NCBI GenBank assembly: GCA_034926865.1
Contig: JAYFQP010000012.1
Coordinates: 8,414 to 72,413, forward strand
Source: RGIG1902 sp034926865
Lineage (GTDB): Bacteria > Bacillota > Clostridia > Oscillospirales > Butyricicoccaceae
Direction: 5' to 3'
DNA: 64,000 bases
Below are positions 53,167 through 62,242 of the stretch, one piece after another. Every line of letters begins with the position of its first letter. Position 1 is the stretch's first letter. The notes beneath the pieces were generated by a model, which made no database searches, had not been told where the DNA came from, and saw only the letters and a program-made list of their open reading frames with translations. Position numbers and translations under genes: made by a program.

Positions 53167-54201
53167 ATGCAAAAGCGGATCTGCGAATACGGCTTTAACA
53201 TCGGGCATATGAAAAAGGGTGACTTAAACAAGATAACAGATGTGGAAGGCGTCACCGTAGGGCACTGTACAATCGACACTGAAAGCAGCAAAACCGGTGT
53301 AACCGTGATAATGCCTTGCCCGGACAATCCATTTGCCAGAAAGCTGACAGCCGCCGCTTTTGTGCATAACGGCTTTGGCAAGACCCAGGGCATACCACAA
53401 ATTGAGGAGCTTGGAACTCTTGAAACCCCCATTGCCCTTACTAACACACTAAATATTGGCAAAGTACACGACGCAATAACAGGATATATGCTGGAGCGCT
53501 GCAAGGAAGACGGAATCAAATGCACCTCCATAAATCCCGTTATAGGAGAATGCAACGATTCTGTTTTGAACGATATTTCGATCAGGGCCGTGGATGGCGA
53601 ACATGTCCTTAAAGCAATCCAATGTTCCTGCCGCAGTTTTGAAGAGGGCTCCGTCGGCGCGGGCAAGGGTACGGTTTGCTTTGGCCTGAAGGGCGGCATA
53701 GGCTCTGCCTCCCGAATAATGGAGATAGGCGGGAAATGCTATACCCTCGGGGTGCTTGTGCAATCAAACTTCGGAGCTACGGAAAACCTAACCCTATGCG
53801 GCCATGAGATAGGCCCCATGCTTAAGGAAAAAATAACGTCCACCGAGCTTGACCGCGGCTCAATTATGATGATAATAGCAACAGACCTCCCTCTTTCCTC
53901 CCGCCAGCTTAAGCGAGTTATCAAACGGGCGGGAGTCGGCCTTAACAGATGCGGCTCCTTTATGGGCCACGGCAGCGGGGATATAATGATAGGCTTTACA
54001 ACTTCCAACCGAATAGAAACTGCAGACGACACCCAGCAGATGACCATTATCAGGGAGGATCTGATCTCCAATGCCTTCACTGCCTGCGCAGAATCAACCG
54101 AAGAGGCTGTCCTCAATTCTCTTGCAATGGCAGAAACCACCCGAGGCTTCGACGGCACGGTAAAATACAGCCTTACGGATATCTACCTGAAAAACCTTTA
54201 A
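53167..54201 (+). CDS. P1 family (S58, DmpA-like) aminopeptidase
   Basis: 344-residue N-terminal-nucleophile hydrolase related to DmpA and beta-peptidyl aminopeptidases. It is made as one chain and self-cleaves before the nucleophile Ser, here in LDRGSIMMIIATDLPL near residue 228, at the same relative position as Gly249-Ser250 of DmpA. Other family features are TDVEGVTVGHCTI, GGIGSASR and GVLVQSNFGATENLT. AAGGAGAG precedes the ATG. It probably releases N-terminal residues from D- or beta-amino-acid peptides. Confidence 0.85.
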   Translation: MQKRICEYGFNIGHMKKGDLNKITDVEGVTVGHCTIDTESSKTGVTVIMPCPDNPFARKLTAAAFVHNGFGKTQGIPQIEELGTLETPIALTNTLNIGKVHDAITGYMLERCKEDGIKCTSINPVIGECNDSVLNDISIRAVDGEHVLKAIQCSCRSFEEGSVGAGKGTVCFGLKGGIGSASRIMEIGGKCYTLGVLVQSNFGATENLTLCGHEIGPMLKEKITSTELDRGSIMMIIATDLPLSSRQLKRVIKRAGVGLNRCGSFMGHGSGDIMIGFTTSNRIETADDTQQMTIIREDLISNAFTACAESTEEAVLNSLAMAETTRGFDGTVKYSLTDIYLKNL

Positions 54202-54367
54202 CGTATGTTTTTGCCCGTAAATGCTCCTAAGCTCTTTGGGCTTTTCCACTTTTGCCCCTACAGTAACCGCGTTCACAATTTAGTCGTATTCAGTTCACAT
54301 TTTGCGATTGATTTTTTACCATTTGGGTATAAAATATAATCAAAAAGACGAAAGGGGCATTTTGCCA

Positions 54368-56200
54368 ATGAAAGAAGTGAAAAAGCCTTCAAAAAAGCCT
54401 ATAATTTTTTATTATATCATTGTCCTTGCCGCTATGCTTATCCTGAATGCTCTGGTCTTTCCCAGTATTCAGGACAAAGAAGTTACTGAAACCGATTACG
54501 GCACTTTTATGACGATGACCGAAAATGGAGAAATAGGAAAAGTAGACATACAGTCAAACCAGATAGTGTTTACAGATAAATCCGGGAAAACCATTTATAA
54601 AACAGGCCTAATAGACGACCCTGACCTTGTCGACCGCCTTCATAAGGCAAACGCCGAGTTTTCATCAGAAATCATAACACAATCATCGCCTATCCTTTCA
54701 TTTTTGGTTACCTGGGTTCTTCCTCTTGTATTATTCATAGTTGTCGGCCAGCTGTTCTCCAAAAAAATAGGCCAAGCTATGGGCGGAGGAAGCTCCATGG
54801 CCTTTGGCCTTGGCAATTCCGGTGCCAAAATATATGTCCCTTCTTCCACCGGCATCAGATTTGCCGATGTGGCGGGTGAAGATGAGGCAAAAGAGCTTTT
54901 GAGCGAGATCGTAAGTTTCCTTCACTCCCCTGAAAAATACAGAGAAATCGGGGCAAAGCTTCCCAAGGGCGCTCTTTTGGTAGGCCCTCCGGGAACAGGC
55001 AAAACTCTGCTTGCAAAGGCTGTTGCCGGTGAGGCAGACGTTCCGTTCTTCTCTATTTCCGGCTCAGAGTTCGTTGAAATGTTTGTAGGCCGAGGTGCAG
55101 CCAAGGTGCGTGATCTTTTCAAGCAGGCAAATGAAAAGGCTCCCTGCATAGTTTTCATCGACGAAATCGATACTATCGGCAAAAAGCGCGATGGCAATTT
55201 TGGCGGGGGAAACGATGAGCGTGAGCAGACTCTCAACCAGCTTCTGACCGAGATGGACGGCTTTGATTGTTCGAACGGAGTCGTAGTTCTGGCCGCCACC
55301 AACCGTCCGGAATCGCTTGACGCTGCTCTTCTTCGCCCCGGACGCTTTGACAGGCGCGTACCTGTCGAGCTGCCTGATCTCAAGGGCAGGATAGATATCC
55401 TGAAAGTTCACGCCAAAAAGATCAAACTTGACCCTAATATAGACTTTGAACCTGTTGCCAAAATGGCCGCCGGAGCCTCAGGCGCCGAACTTGCCAATAT
55501 CGTAAACGAAGCAGCTCTCCGCGCCGTAAAAGACGGCAGAAAAACAGCTTCGCAAATTGACCTTATAGAAAGTGTTGAGGTTGTTATAGCAGGTTATCAG
55601 AAAAAGAGCCGTGTGCTTTCAGACGAAGAAAAGAAAATCGTGGCTTATCATGAGATAGGCCATGCTCTTGTGGCCGCAAAGCAGACCAACTCGGCCCCTG
55701 TTCAGAAAATCACGATCATCCCCAGAACTTCCGGCGCTCTTGGCTATACCCTGCAGGTAGATGAGGGAGAGCATTTTCTGATGTCAAAGGATGAGATCCT
55801 CAACAAAATAGCTACCCTTGCCGGAGGAAGATCTGCGGAAGAGCTGATCTTCGACTCGATAACAACAGGAGCTTCAAACGACATCGAGCAGGCTACAAAG
55901 CTTGCCAGAGCCATGGTCACCCGTTTTGGTATGACAGAGGAGTTCGGCATGGTCGCTTTTGAAACCATGACCAACCAATATCTCGGCGGCGATGCTGCGC
56001 TGACATGCTCTTCTGAAACGCAGGCTAAGCTCGACAAAAAAGTAATGGATATAATTGAAACCCAGCGCAAAAAGGCCCTTGATATACTCAAATCCAATAC
56101 AGATAAGCTCAGGGAGCTGGGAGAATATCTTTATCAGAGGGAAACGATTACCGGCACTGAGTTCATGTCAATCCTCAATAGCGAAAGATCCCTTGCATAA
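54368..56200 (+). CDS. ftsH: FtsH family ATP-dependent zinc metalloprotease
   Basis: 610-residue membrane AAA+ protease. Two N-terminal helices (about residues 11-31 and 100-121) bracket a short extracellular domain. The ATPase has GPPGTGKT, VFIDEID and an SRH region RPGRFDRR. The zinc site is HEIGH (usually HEAGH), with LAGGRSAEELIFDSITTGASNDIEQ supplying the third ligand. The pore loop reads EMFVGRGAAKV, with Arg where Val is usual. It is not in the common hpt/tilS context, so it may be an additional FtsH copy. Confidence 0.9.
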   Translation: MKEVKKPSKKPIIFYYIIVLAAMLILNALVFPSIQDKEVTETDYGTFMTMTENGEIGKVDIQSNQIVFTDKSGKTIYKTGLIDDPDLVDRLHKANAEFSSEIITQSSPILSFLVTWVLPLVLFIVVGQLFSKKIGQAMGGGSSMAFGLGNSGAKIYVPSSTGIRFADVAGEDEAKELLSEIVSFLHSPEKYREIGAKLPKGALLVGPPGTGKTLLAKAVAGEADVPFFSISGSEFVEMFVGRGAAKVRDLFKQANEKAPCIVFIDEIDTIGKKRDGNFGGGNDEREQTLNQLLTEMDGFDCSNGVVVLAATNRPESLDAALLRPGRFDRRVPVELPDLKGRIDILKVHAKKIKLDPNIDFEPVAKMAAGASGAELANIVNEAALRAVKDGRKTASQIDLIESVEVVIAGYQKKSRVLSDEEKKIVAYHEIGHALVAAKQTNSAPVQKITIIPRTSGALGYTLQVDEGEHFLMSKDEILNKIATLAGGRSAEELIFDSITTGASNDIEQATKLARAMVTRFGMTEEFGMVAFETMTNQYLGGDAALTCSSETQAKLDKKVMDIIETQRKKALDILKSNTDKLRELGEYLYQRETITGTEFMSILNSERSLA

Positions 56201-56219
56201 ACTTTTCTGCATATTTTTG

Positions 56220-56258
56220 ACAGGTCGTGAGGTTCTGCTTCATGACCTGTTTTATTTT
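56220..56258 (+). terminator. Terminator after ftsH
   Basis: ACAGGTCGTGA/TCATGACCTGT stem (one G-T), then TTTATTTTT. Confidence 0.75.
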
Positions 56259-56399
56259 TCCAACTTTTTTATTCATATTTTAATAAAGATTGAATTCCAT
56301 CTCCAGCAAATAGATTTCTATTTCAATAGGTGATAAAATATCAATTAGTGAGAGAAAGATCCTTCCGTAACTTTTAGATCATCAGTAAAAGGAGTTATA

Positions 56400-57071
56400 A
56401 TGAATAAGGCAATTACAATCCCTCTTGTCGAAGAATCACCATTACAGATTTCCCCTGATATGATGAAGACTTTCATCTGGGAAATGCAGATCTACAAGGC
56501 GGCAATAAAAGAAATGCAGACAAAGCTTGAAAACCTCGACGACAGCTTTCACGCAAGATACGAATATAACCCCATACACCATATAGAAACCAGGCTCAAG
56601 GACACTCCCAGCATAATGAATAAGCTCAGCAAAATGGGGCACGACTTTTCAGTGGACGCTATGACGACATATCTGCATGACATCGCCGGGGTTCGTGTTA
56701 TATGCAATTATCTCGACGATATGGACAGAGTAGCTGATATGCTTTTAAATCAGGATGACGTTGAACTTCTTCAGCGAAAGGAATACCACAAGCACCCCAA
56801 ATCAAACGGTTACCGCAGCCTTCACCTTGTTGTTTCCATCCCGGTATTTCTGGCGGATGAAAAACGCATTGTGCCTGTTGAAGTGCAGATACGCACTATC
56901 GCAATGGACCTTTGGGCCAGCCTCGAGCATCAGCTCAGGTATAAAAACATGAATGATACTCCAGTTCCAAAAGAGCTTTCAGAAAGACTTTATTCATGCG
57001 CCATGGTTCTGACAGAAATCGATGACGAGATGCAGGCAATATACAACGAGATACTCAAGCTCGATAATTGA
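56400..57071 (+). CDS. Small alarmone synthetase (RelQ/YjbM type)
   Basis: 223-residue single-domain (p)ppGpp synthetase. It has the RelA/SpoT synthetase motifs DIAGVRVICNYLDDM, HKHPKSNGYRSLHLVV (nucleotide binding) and VPVEVQIRTIAMDLWASLEHQL. There is no hydrolase HD domain and no C-terminal regulatory domains, so it only makes alarmone. AAAGGAG precedes the ATG. It is flanked by terminators and so is independently expressed. Confidence 0.92.
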   Translation: MNKAITIPLVEESPLQISPDMMKTFIWEMQIYKAAIKEMQTKLENLDDSFHARYEYNPIHHIETRLKDTPSIMNKLSKMGHDFSVDAMTTYLHDIAGVRVICNYLDDMDRVADMLLNQDDVELLQRKEYHKHPKSNGYRSLHLVVSIPVFLADEKRIVPVEVQIRTIAMDLWASLEHQLRYKNMNDTPVPKELSERLYSCAMVLTEIDDEMQAIYNEILKLDN

Positions 57072-57130
57072 ATCTTTGCAAAACAGAGCTAAATTACGCA
57101 TCTGTCGTAAACTTTATATAAACTATTTAA

Positions 57131-57162
57131 AAACAGCATGGCTTTGGCCATGCTGTTTTTTT
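57131..57162 (+). terminator. Terminator after the alarmone synthetase
   Basis: 12-bp stem AAACAGCATGGC/GCCATGCTGTTT with a T-run. Confidence 0.8.
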
Positions 57163-57260
57163 GCTTTACCTTCTTATCTCCAGCGCTTTTTAACATATAT
57201 TTAAGCTACATCTTGCCTTCTCTTCTTAATGTGTCACAGATCGTCAGATGTATTTTCCAC

Positions 57261-57289
57261 TTGACAAAGCCAAAGAAGCATAGTATAAC
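57261..57289 (+). promoter_or_regulatory. Promoter of the fatty acid synthesis operon
   Basis: TTGACA (57261-57266), exactly 17 bases, TATAAC (57284-57289). It starts transcription about 45 bases before acpP. Confidence 0.75.
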
Positions 57290-57312
57290 TTGTATAAGTT
57301 ATCATCGATAAC
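57285..57312 (+). promoter_or_regulatory. Two overlapping palindromes, likely repressor operator of the FAS operon
   Basis: ATAACTT-gtat-AAGTTAT (57285-57302) and GTTATC-atc-GATAAC (57298-57312) share bases and cover the -10 box and start point. This placement is typical of a repressor site. The sequence is not an obvious match to the FapR or FabT consensus as I remember them. Confidence 0.5.
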
Positions 57313-57340
57313 CTAATATTTAGACTATGGAGGTTTTAAT

Positions 57341-57565
57341 ATGATATTTAAAGCAATTGCCGAGCTGGTTGCAGAACGAATCGAATGTGACGCTTCGGAA
57401 ATAAAAATGGACAGCAAGTTTCGTGATATCGGCATTGACTCGCTGGATACGGTAGAGCTTCTTATGAATCTTGAAGATAAGCTTGGCATTGAGATTGAGC
57501 TGGATAAGAAAATCGAAACCGTAGGAGACCTTGTAACCTTTATTGAAAACAAAAAGCAGGATTAA
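57341..57565 (+). CDS. acpP: Acyl carrier protein
   Basis: 74-residue carrier that holds growing acyl chains on a phosphopantetheine arm attached to the Ser of DSLD (GIDSLDTVELLMNLED). First gene of the operon, with TGGAGG before the ATG. It is encoded within 3 bases of fabK. Confidence 0.95.
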   Translation: MIFKAIAELVAERIECDASEIKMDSKFRDIGIDSLDTVELLMNLEDKLGIEIELDKKIETVGDLVTFIENKKQD

Positions 57566-57567
57566 GA

Positions 57568-58512
57568 ATGATAAGAACACCTTTATGCGATATGCTTGGC
57601 GTACAATACCCGGTGTTTCAGGGTGGTATGGCGTGGATTTCTGATGGTAAGCTTGCCGCCTCAGTATCAAACGGCGGTGGGCTTGGTATAATCGCCGCCG
57701 GAAACGCACCCCCTGATTATGTCAAAGCTCAGATTCAGGTGGCAAAATCTCTTACTGAGCGCCCGTTCGGCCTCAATATTATGCTGATGAGCCCTTATGC
57801 TGATGAAGTGGCAAAGGTAGCTGCCCAAGAAAAAGTTGCTGTCATCACAACAGGCGCAGGCAACCCCTCAAGCTACATGTCGATGTGGCAAAAAGCCGGA
57901 ATACATGTTATCCCGGTAGTGGCCTCGGTTGCTATGGCAAAACTTATGACAAGGCTGGGGGCAAGCGCTGTAATAGCCGAGGGTGGTGAAAGCGGCGGAC
58001 ATGTGGGAGAACTGTCTACAATGGTCTTAGTTCCGCTTATCTGTGATGCCACAAACCTCCCCGTCATCGCGGCGGGCGGTATCGGCGACGGACGCGGAGT
58101 TGCGGCGGCTTTCATTTTGGGGGCCTGCGGTGTACAAATGGGCACACGGTTTTTGACCGCCGAGGAATGCTCTGTCCATCCTTTATACAAAGAAAAGATT
58201 ATTAACTCAAGCGATCTGTGTACGATGGTGACCGGTAAAAAGCTCGGCCATCCAGTCCGCAGCCTTCGCACAACCTTCTCAAGGGAATATGCAAAAGCAG
58301 AGTTCAGCGATATGCCTGACGATGCTCTGGAAAATCTTGCTGTAGGTGCTTTGCGTAAGGCCGCTGTAGAAGGTGATCTGGAGAATGGATGCTTTCTCTC
58401 CGGGCAGATAGCCGCCATGGTTTCAAAGGTACAGCCTGCAGCAGATATCATCCGCGAAGTAATGGAAGGCGCTGAGCCTATACTGATGGGAGCTTACAAA
58501 TGGGTAAGATAG
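57568..58512 (+). CDS. fabK: Enoyl-ACP reductase II, FMN-dependent
   Basis: 314-residue TIM-barrel flavoprotein that does the last reduction of each elongation cycle. It carries QGGMAWISDGKLAASVSNGG, VIAEGGESGGHVG, PVIAAGGIGDGRGVAAAFIL and GVQMGTRFLTAEE, the FMN-binding set of the FabK/NPD family. FabK instead of FabI is usual in Clostridia and streptococci. Confidence 0.94.
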   Translation: MIRTPLCDMLGVQYPVFQGGMAWISDGKLAASVSNGGGLGIIAAGNAPPDYVKAQIQVAKSLTERPFGLNIMLMSPYADEVAKVAAQEKVAVITTGAGNPSSYMSMWQKAGIHVIPVVASVAMAKLMTRLGASAVIAEGGESGGHVGELSTMVLVPLICDATNLPVIAAGGIGDGRGVAAAFILGACGVQMGTRFLTAEECSVHPLYKEKIINSSDLCTMVTGKKLGHPVRSLRTTFSREYAKAEFSDMPDDALENLAVGALRKAAVEGDLENGCFLSGQIAAMVSKVQPAADIIREVMEGAEPILMGAYKWVR

Positions 58513-59417
58513 CATTTGTTTTTGCAGGCCAGGGCGCGCAGTATTCTGGGATGGGCTTAGGGATGGCACAGTCATTCGAGGCCTCAAATGAAGTCTTTAA
58601 AGCCCTCGACGCTATCCGCCCCCATACATCTGAGCAATGTTTTTTTGGCAGCGAGGAAACGCTTCGTGAAACAAAGAATACTCAACCATGCATATTTGCT
58701 GTGGAAATGTCATGTGCCGCGGCCTTGAGCCAACATGGGATATACGCCAATATGGTAGCAGGCTTTTCTGTTGGAGAGCTTGCGGCGTTGACCTACTCGG
58801 GTGCAATGGATCTGCAAACAGGTTTCAGCCTTGTTTGCAGGCGAGGAGAATTAATGCGGCAAGCCGCAGAACAACAGCCGGCTGCCATGGCAGCCGTACT
58901 GCGTCTGTCGAATAACGAGGTAGAACGTATTTGTGCAGGCTTCAGTAAGATTTATCCTGTAAACTACAACTGCCCGGGTCAGATTTCAGTATCTGGAGCG
59001 GAAGATGAGATGCCGTCATTTATTCTGGCTGTAAAAGCCGCCGGAGGACGAGCCATTCCCATCAATGTTAAGGGCGGCTTCCACTCTCCGTTTATGAAGC
59101 CTGCCGCGGAAGCTTTTTCTCTCGAGATTGAAAAGCTAAGTTTTTCAATTCCGTCAGTTCCGGTTTATTCAAACTATACGGGAAAGCCGTATTCCGAGTC
59201 TATAAGAGAGCTGCTGTCAATGCAGATTTTCTCCCCCGTTCGTTGGGAGCAGAGCATACGAAATATGATTGAAGCCGGAGCCGACACATTTCTGGAGCTT
59301 GGCCCCGGCCATACGCTCAGCGGCCTGATCTCAAAAATAGACCCCGATGTGCGCACGTTCAGCATATCGGATCAATCAGGGCTGGATACAGTTCTTTCGG
59401 AGGTCAAACAATGTTAA
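58500..59417 (+). CDS. fabD: Malonyl-CoA:ACP transacylase
   Basis: 305-residue enzyme that moves malonyl from CoA to ACP. The catalytic serine is in AGFSVGELAAL and the histidine in GGFHSPFMKPA; the N-terminal FVFAGQGAQYSGMG is intact. It overlaps fabK by 13 bases and fabG by 7. Confidence 0.95.
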   Translation: MGKIAFVFAGQGAQYSGMGLGMAQSFEASNEVFKALDAIRPHTSEQCFFGSEETLRETKNTQPCIFAVEMSCAAALSQHGIYANMVAGFSVGELAALTYSGAMDLQTGFSLVCRRGELMRQAAEQQPAAMAAVLRLSNNEVERICAGFSKIYPVNYNCPGQISVSGAEDEMPSFILAVKAAGGRAIPINVKGGFHSPFMKPAAEAFSLEIEKLSFSIPSVPVYSNYTGKPYSESIRELLSMQIFSPVRWEQSIRNMIEAGADTFLELGPGHTLSGLISKIDPDVRTFSISDQSGLDTVLSEVKQC

Positions 59418-60145
59418 AGGGAAAAACAGCCGTAATCACAGGCGGTTCAAGGGGCATCGGCGCCGCCGTTTCTAAAAAGCTTGCCTCTTTAGGCGCCGAT
59501 ATCGCGATAATCTATTCAGGCAATAAGGCTCTGGCGGAAGATATCTGCGTCGAATGCCGGGACAAGTACTTGGTGAAGGCTAAGGCATACTGCTGCAATG
59601 TTGCGGATTACGAGGCCGTCAAGCAAACGGTCAACCTCATCAAGTCTGATTTCAGCTCAATAAATATACTCGTCAATAACGCGGGCATAACTCATGACGG
59701 CCTTATCGCCGCTATGAAGGAACGGGATTTTGACGATGTTCTTGACGTTAACCTGAAAGGGTCATTCAATATGATCCGCCACTGCTCAGGTATCTTTATC
59801 CGCAACCGAGGCGGCAGCATAATCAATATCAGCTCGATATCCGGAATAATGGGCAATATTGGTCAAGCCAACTATTCCGCGTCAAAGGCAGGCCTTATTG
59901 GGCTTACAAAATCAGTTGCCCGAGAGCTTGCGCCTAAAGGCGTTACCTGTAATGCCATAGCCCCCGGATTTATAGAAACCGACATGACGAAAGACATCTC
60001 AACGCAGACAAGTCCTCTCGTATCCATGATCCCGCTGGGACGCATGGGCACGGCTGAGGAAGTTGCGGATGCGGCAGCATTTCTGGCTTCCGCCAAATAT
60101 ATCACCGGCGAAGTGCTGCGTATCGATGGCGGCATCGCAATGTAA
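59411..60145 (+). CDS. fabG: 3-oxoacyl-ACP reductase
   Basis: 244-residue short-chain dehydrogenase using NADPH. It has the cofactor motif TGGSRGIGAAVS, NNAGITHDG, the Ser of INISSISG, and the YxxxK of NYSASKAG, plus the C-terminal GEVLRIDGGIAM. The start overlaps fabD by 7 bases. Confidence 0.95.
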   Translation: MLKGKTAVITGGSRGIGAAVSKKLASLGADIAIIYSGNKALAEDICVECRDKYLVKAKAYCCNVADYEAVKQTVNLIKSDFSSINILVNNAGITHDGLIAAMKERDFDDVLDVNLKGSFNMIRHCSGIFIRNRGGSIINISSISGIMGNIGQANYSASKAGLIGLTKSVARELAPKGVTCNAIAPGFIETDMTKDISTQTSPLVSMIPLGRMGTAEEVADAAAFLASAKYITGEVLRIDGGIAM

Positions 60146-60157
60146 GGAGTAAGTATA

Positions 60158-61399
60158 ATGAATAATAATATTCGCAGAGCGGTTGTCACAGGTATGGGCG
60201 CCATTTCCCCCATAGGAAACAGCGTAGACGATAGCTGGAATAGCCTGCTTGCAGGCGTACACGGCATTGCCCCGATTACATTCTTTGATACCGCTGACTA
60301 TAAAGCAAAACTCGCCGCCGAGGTAAAGAACTTTAACCCAAGAGATTACATGGAGAAAGCCGATGTCCTGAAAAGCGACAGATATGCTCAATTTGCCATG
60401 GCATCGGCTTGCCAGGCCGTAACGGAAAGCGGAGTTATAGGAACGCTCCCTCCAGATCGCATAGCCGTCTATTTCGGCACCGGTATCGGAGGGATAGAGA
60501 CATTTTCCACGGAGCACGGCAAACTGATGACCCGTGGGCCGCAGAGGGTCTCCCCCTACTTTATACCTATGATGATCGCCAACATAGCCTGTGGCATGAT
60601 CGCCATCAGCTTTAACTGCCAGGGTCCGGCGCTCCCGGCTGTAACTGCGTGCGCCTCGGGCTCAAGCGCTATCGGCGAAGCACTCAGGATAATTCGCCAT
60701 GGCTATGCAGACGCAGTTATAACCGGCGGAACTGAAGCGTCAATATCCGAATGCGGCATAGCAGGTTTTTCCAACATGCAGGCGCTCTCATTGTCAAGAG
60801 ACCCTGATGCGGCATGTCTTCCATTTGACAAGCGCCGCCGAGGTTTTGTAATGGGAGAGGGATCAGCCGCCCTAGTATTGGAAGAATACGAACACGCTTT
60901 GAAGCGAGGCGCGAAAATATACGGAGAAATATGCGGATATGGCTCCACCTGCGATGCATACCATATCACTGCGCCGCACCCCGAGGCCCTCGGCGGTGCC
61001 CGCGCTATGCAGGATGCTATGCGCGAGGCAGGGTATCAAGACTCTGAAACCATATATATCAACGCTCACGGAACAGGCACTCCCCTCAACGATAAGGCCG
61101 AAACAAAGGCTATCAAGCGCTCTTTAGGGGAAACCGCCGCAACAAAGGCGCTTATAAGCTCCACAAAATCCATGACGGGCCATATGATGGGTGCCGCAGG
61201 CGCTATGGAGGCAATCATCTGCCTTAAGGCGCTTGAAACGGGTATTCTTCCCCCAACGCTTAACTTAAATGAGCCTGACCCCGAATGTGACCTGTATTAT
61301 ATTCCCAACAAGGCGATAAAGGCTGATGTTCAGCTGGCTCTTTCAAACTCGCTGGGCTTTGGGGGGCACAATGCCTGTCTTGCGTTCAGAAAGGTATAG
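60158..61399 (+). CDS. fabF: 3-oxoacyl-ACP synthase II
   Basis: 413-residue condensing enzyme for chain elongation. The catalytic triad is Cys in VTACASGSSAIGEA, His in INAHGTGTPLND and His in TGHMMGAAGAMEA. It starts 12 bases after fabG with AAGGAG. FabH, which primes the pathway, is not in this part of the operon. Confidence 0.95.
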   Translation: MNNNIRRAVVTGMGAISPIGNSVDDSWNSLLAGVHGIAPITFFDTADYKAKLAAEVKNFNPRDYMEKADVLKSDRYAQFAMASACQAVTESGVIGTLPPDRIAVYFGTGIGGIETFSTEHGKLMTRGPQRVSPYFIPMMIANIACGMIAISFNCQGPALPAVTACASGSSAIGEALRIIRHGYADAVITGGTEASISECGIAGFSNMQALSLSRDPDAACLPFDKRRRGFVMGEGSAALVLEEYEHALKRGAKIYGEICGYGSTCDAYHITAPHPEALGGARAMQDAMREAGYQDSETIYINAHGTGTPLNDKAETKAIKRSLGETAATKALISSTKSMTGHMMGAAGAMEAIICLKALETGILPPTLNLNEPDPECDLYYIPNKAIKADVQLALSNSLGFGGHNACLAFRKV

Positions 61400-61401
61400 A
61401 C

Positions 61402-61818
61402 ATGAACGAATCAAACATCAGAAAATATGCTGCTCTTATGAAAGAGCTTGACCTCACAGGTCTGGAAGTTGACGAAAAAAACAGCATCATGCGCATTGAG
61501 CGAACGCCCTCAGTGCCTGCCATAGGAAATCCGCCCCCGGCAGCACCTGTACCTTCCTCAAGCAAAGAAGAAACGGCAGATTATATAAGCATCAGCTCTC
61601 CCATGGTCGGCGTATTCTATGCATCGCCCTCCGAAAATGCCGACCCATTTGTACGAGCAGGAGATAAGATTCAAAAGGGTTCTACCCTCTGCATCATAGA
61701 AGCTATGAAGCTCATGAATGAACTGACTGCCGAAGAGAACTGCACAATTGTAGAGATATGCGTACAGAACGGTCAAATAGTAGATTATGGATGCGAATTG
61801 TTCCGCATAAAAAGGTAA
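61402..61818 (+). CDS. accB: Biotin carboxyl carrier protein of acetyl-CoA carboxylase
   Basis: 138 residues: an N-terminal helical segment, a Pro/Ala-rich linker (SVPAIGNPPPAAPVPSS) and a biotinyl domain with the biotinylation lysine in IEAMKLMNEL. It carries carboxybiotin between AccC and AccDA. The start is 2 bases after the fabF stop. Confidence 0.95.
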   Translation: MNESNIRKYAALMKELDLTGLEVDEKNSIMRIERTPSVPAIGNPPPAAPVPSSSKEETADYISISSPMVGVFYASPSENADPFVRAGDKIQKGSTLCIIEAMKLMNELTAEENCTIVEICVQNGQIVDYGCELFRIKR

Positions 61819-61822
61819 CCGC

Positions 61823-62242
61823 ATGACACAGGAAGAAATAAAAAAAATACTGCCACACCGGGAAAATATGCTGCTGCTGGACGAAGTCTCTCTAAGCGAT
61901 GACTGCGCACTTGGATCATACCTCGTGCGTGGCGAAGAATGGTTTCTCAATGGGCATTTCCCCGGCTCTCCTATCGTTCCCGGAGTGATCCTCTGCGAGA
62001 TTCTTGCCCAGTCGGCATGCATTTTGCTTTCGGATACCATGGCGGCGGATAAGCTGCCTCTTTATACGGGGATTAATAATGCGCGCTTCAAATCTCCGGT
62101 AAGGCCGGGAGACCTGTTTGAAACCAAATGCCGTATTACAAAAGCAAAACCGCCATTTTATTTTGCCGAGGGCACAGGATATGTCAAAGACAGGCTCTGC
62201 ATAAAAGCCGAGTTCTCCTTTGCGATTATGGAGCGTGAATAA
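61823..62242 (+). CDS. fabZ: 3-hydroxyacyl-ACP dehydratase
   Basis: 139-residue hot-dog-fold dehydratase. The catalytic histidine lies in FLNGHFPGSPIVPGVI and the glutamate in LCEILAQSAC. The stop overlaps the accC start (a shared base at 62242). The family's early LPHRENMLLLDEV is present. Confidence 0.95.
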   Translation: MTQEEIKKILPHRENMLLLDEVSLSDDCALGSYLVRGEEWFLNGHFPGSPIVPGVILCEILAQSACILLSDTMAADKLPLYTGINNARFKSPVRPGDLFETKCRITKAKPPFYFAEGTGYVKDRLCIKAEFSFAIMERE

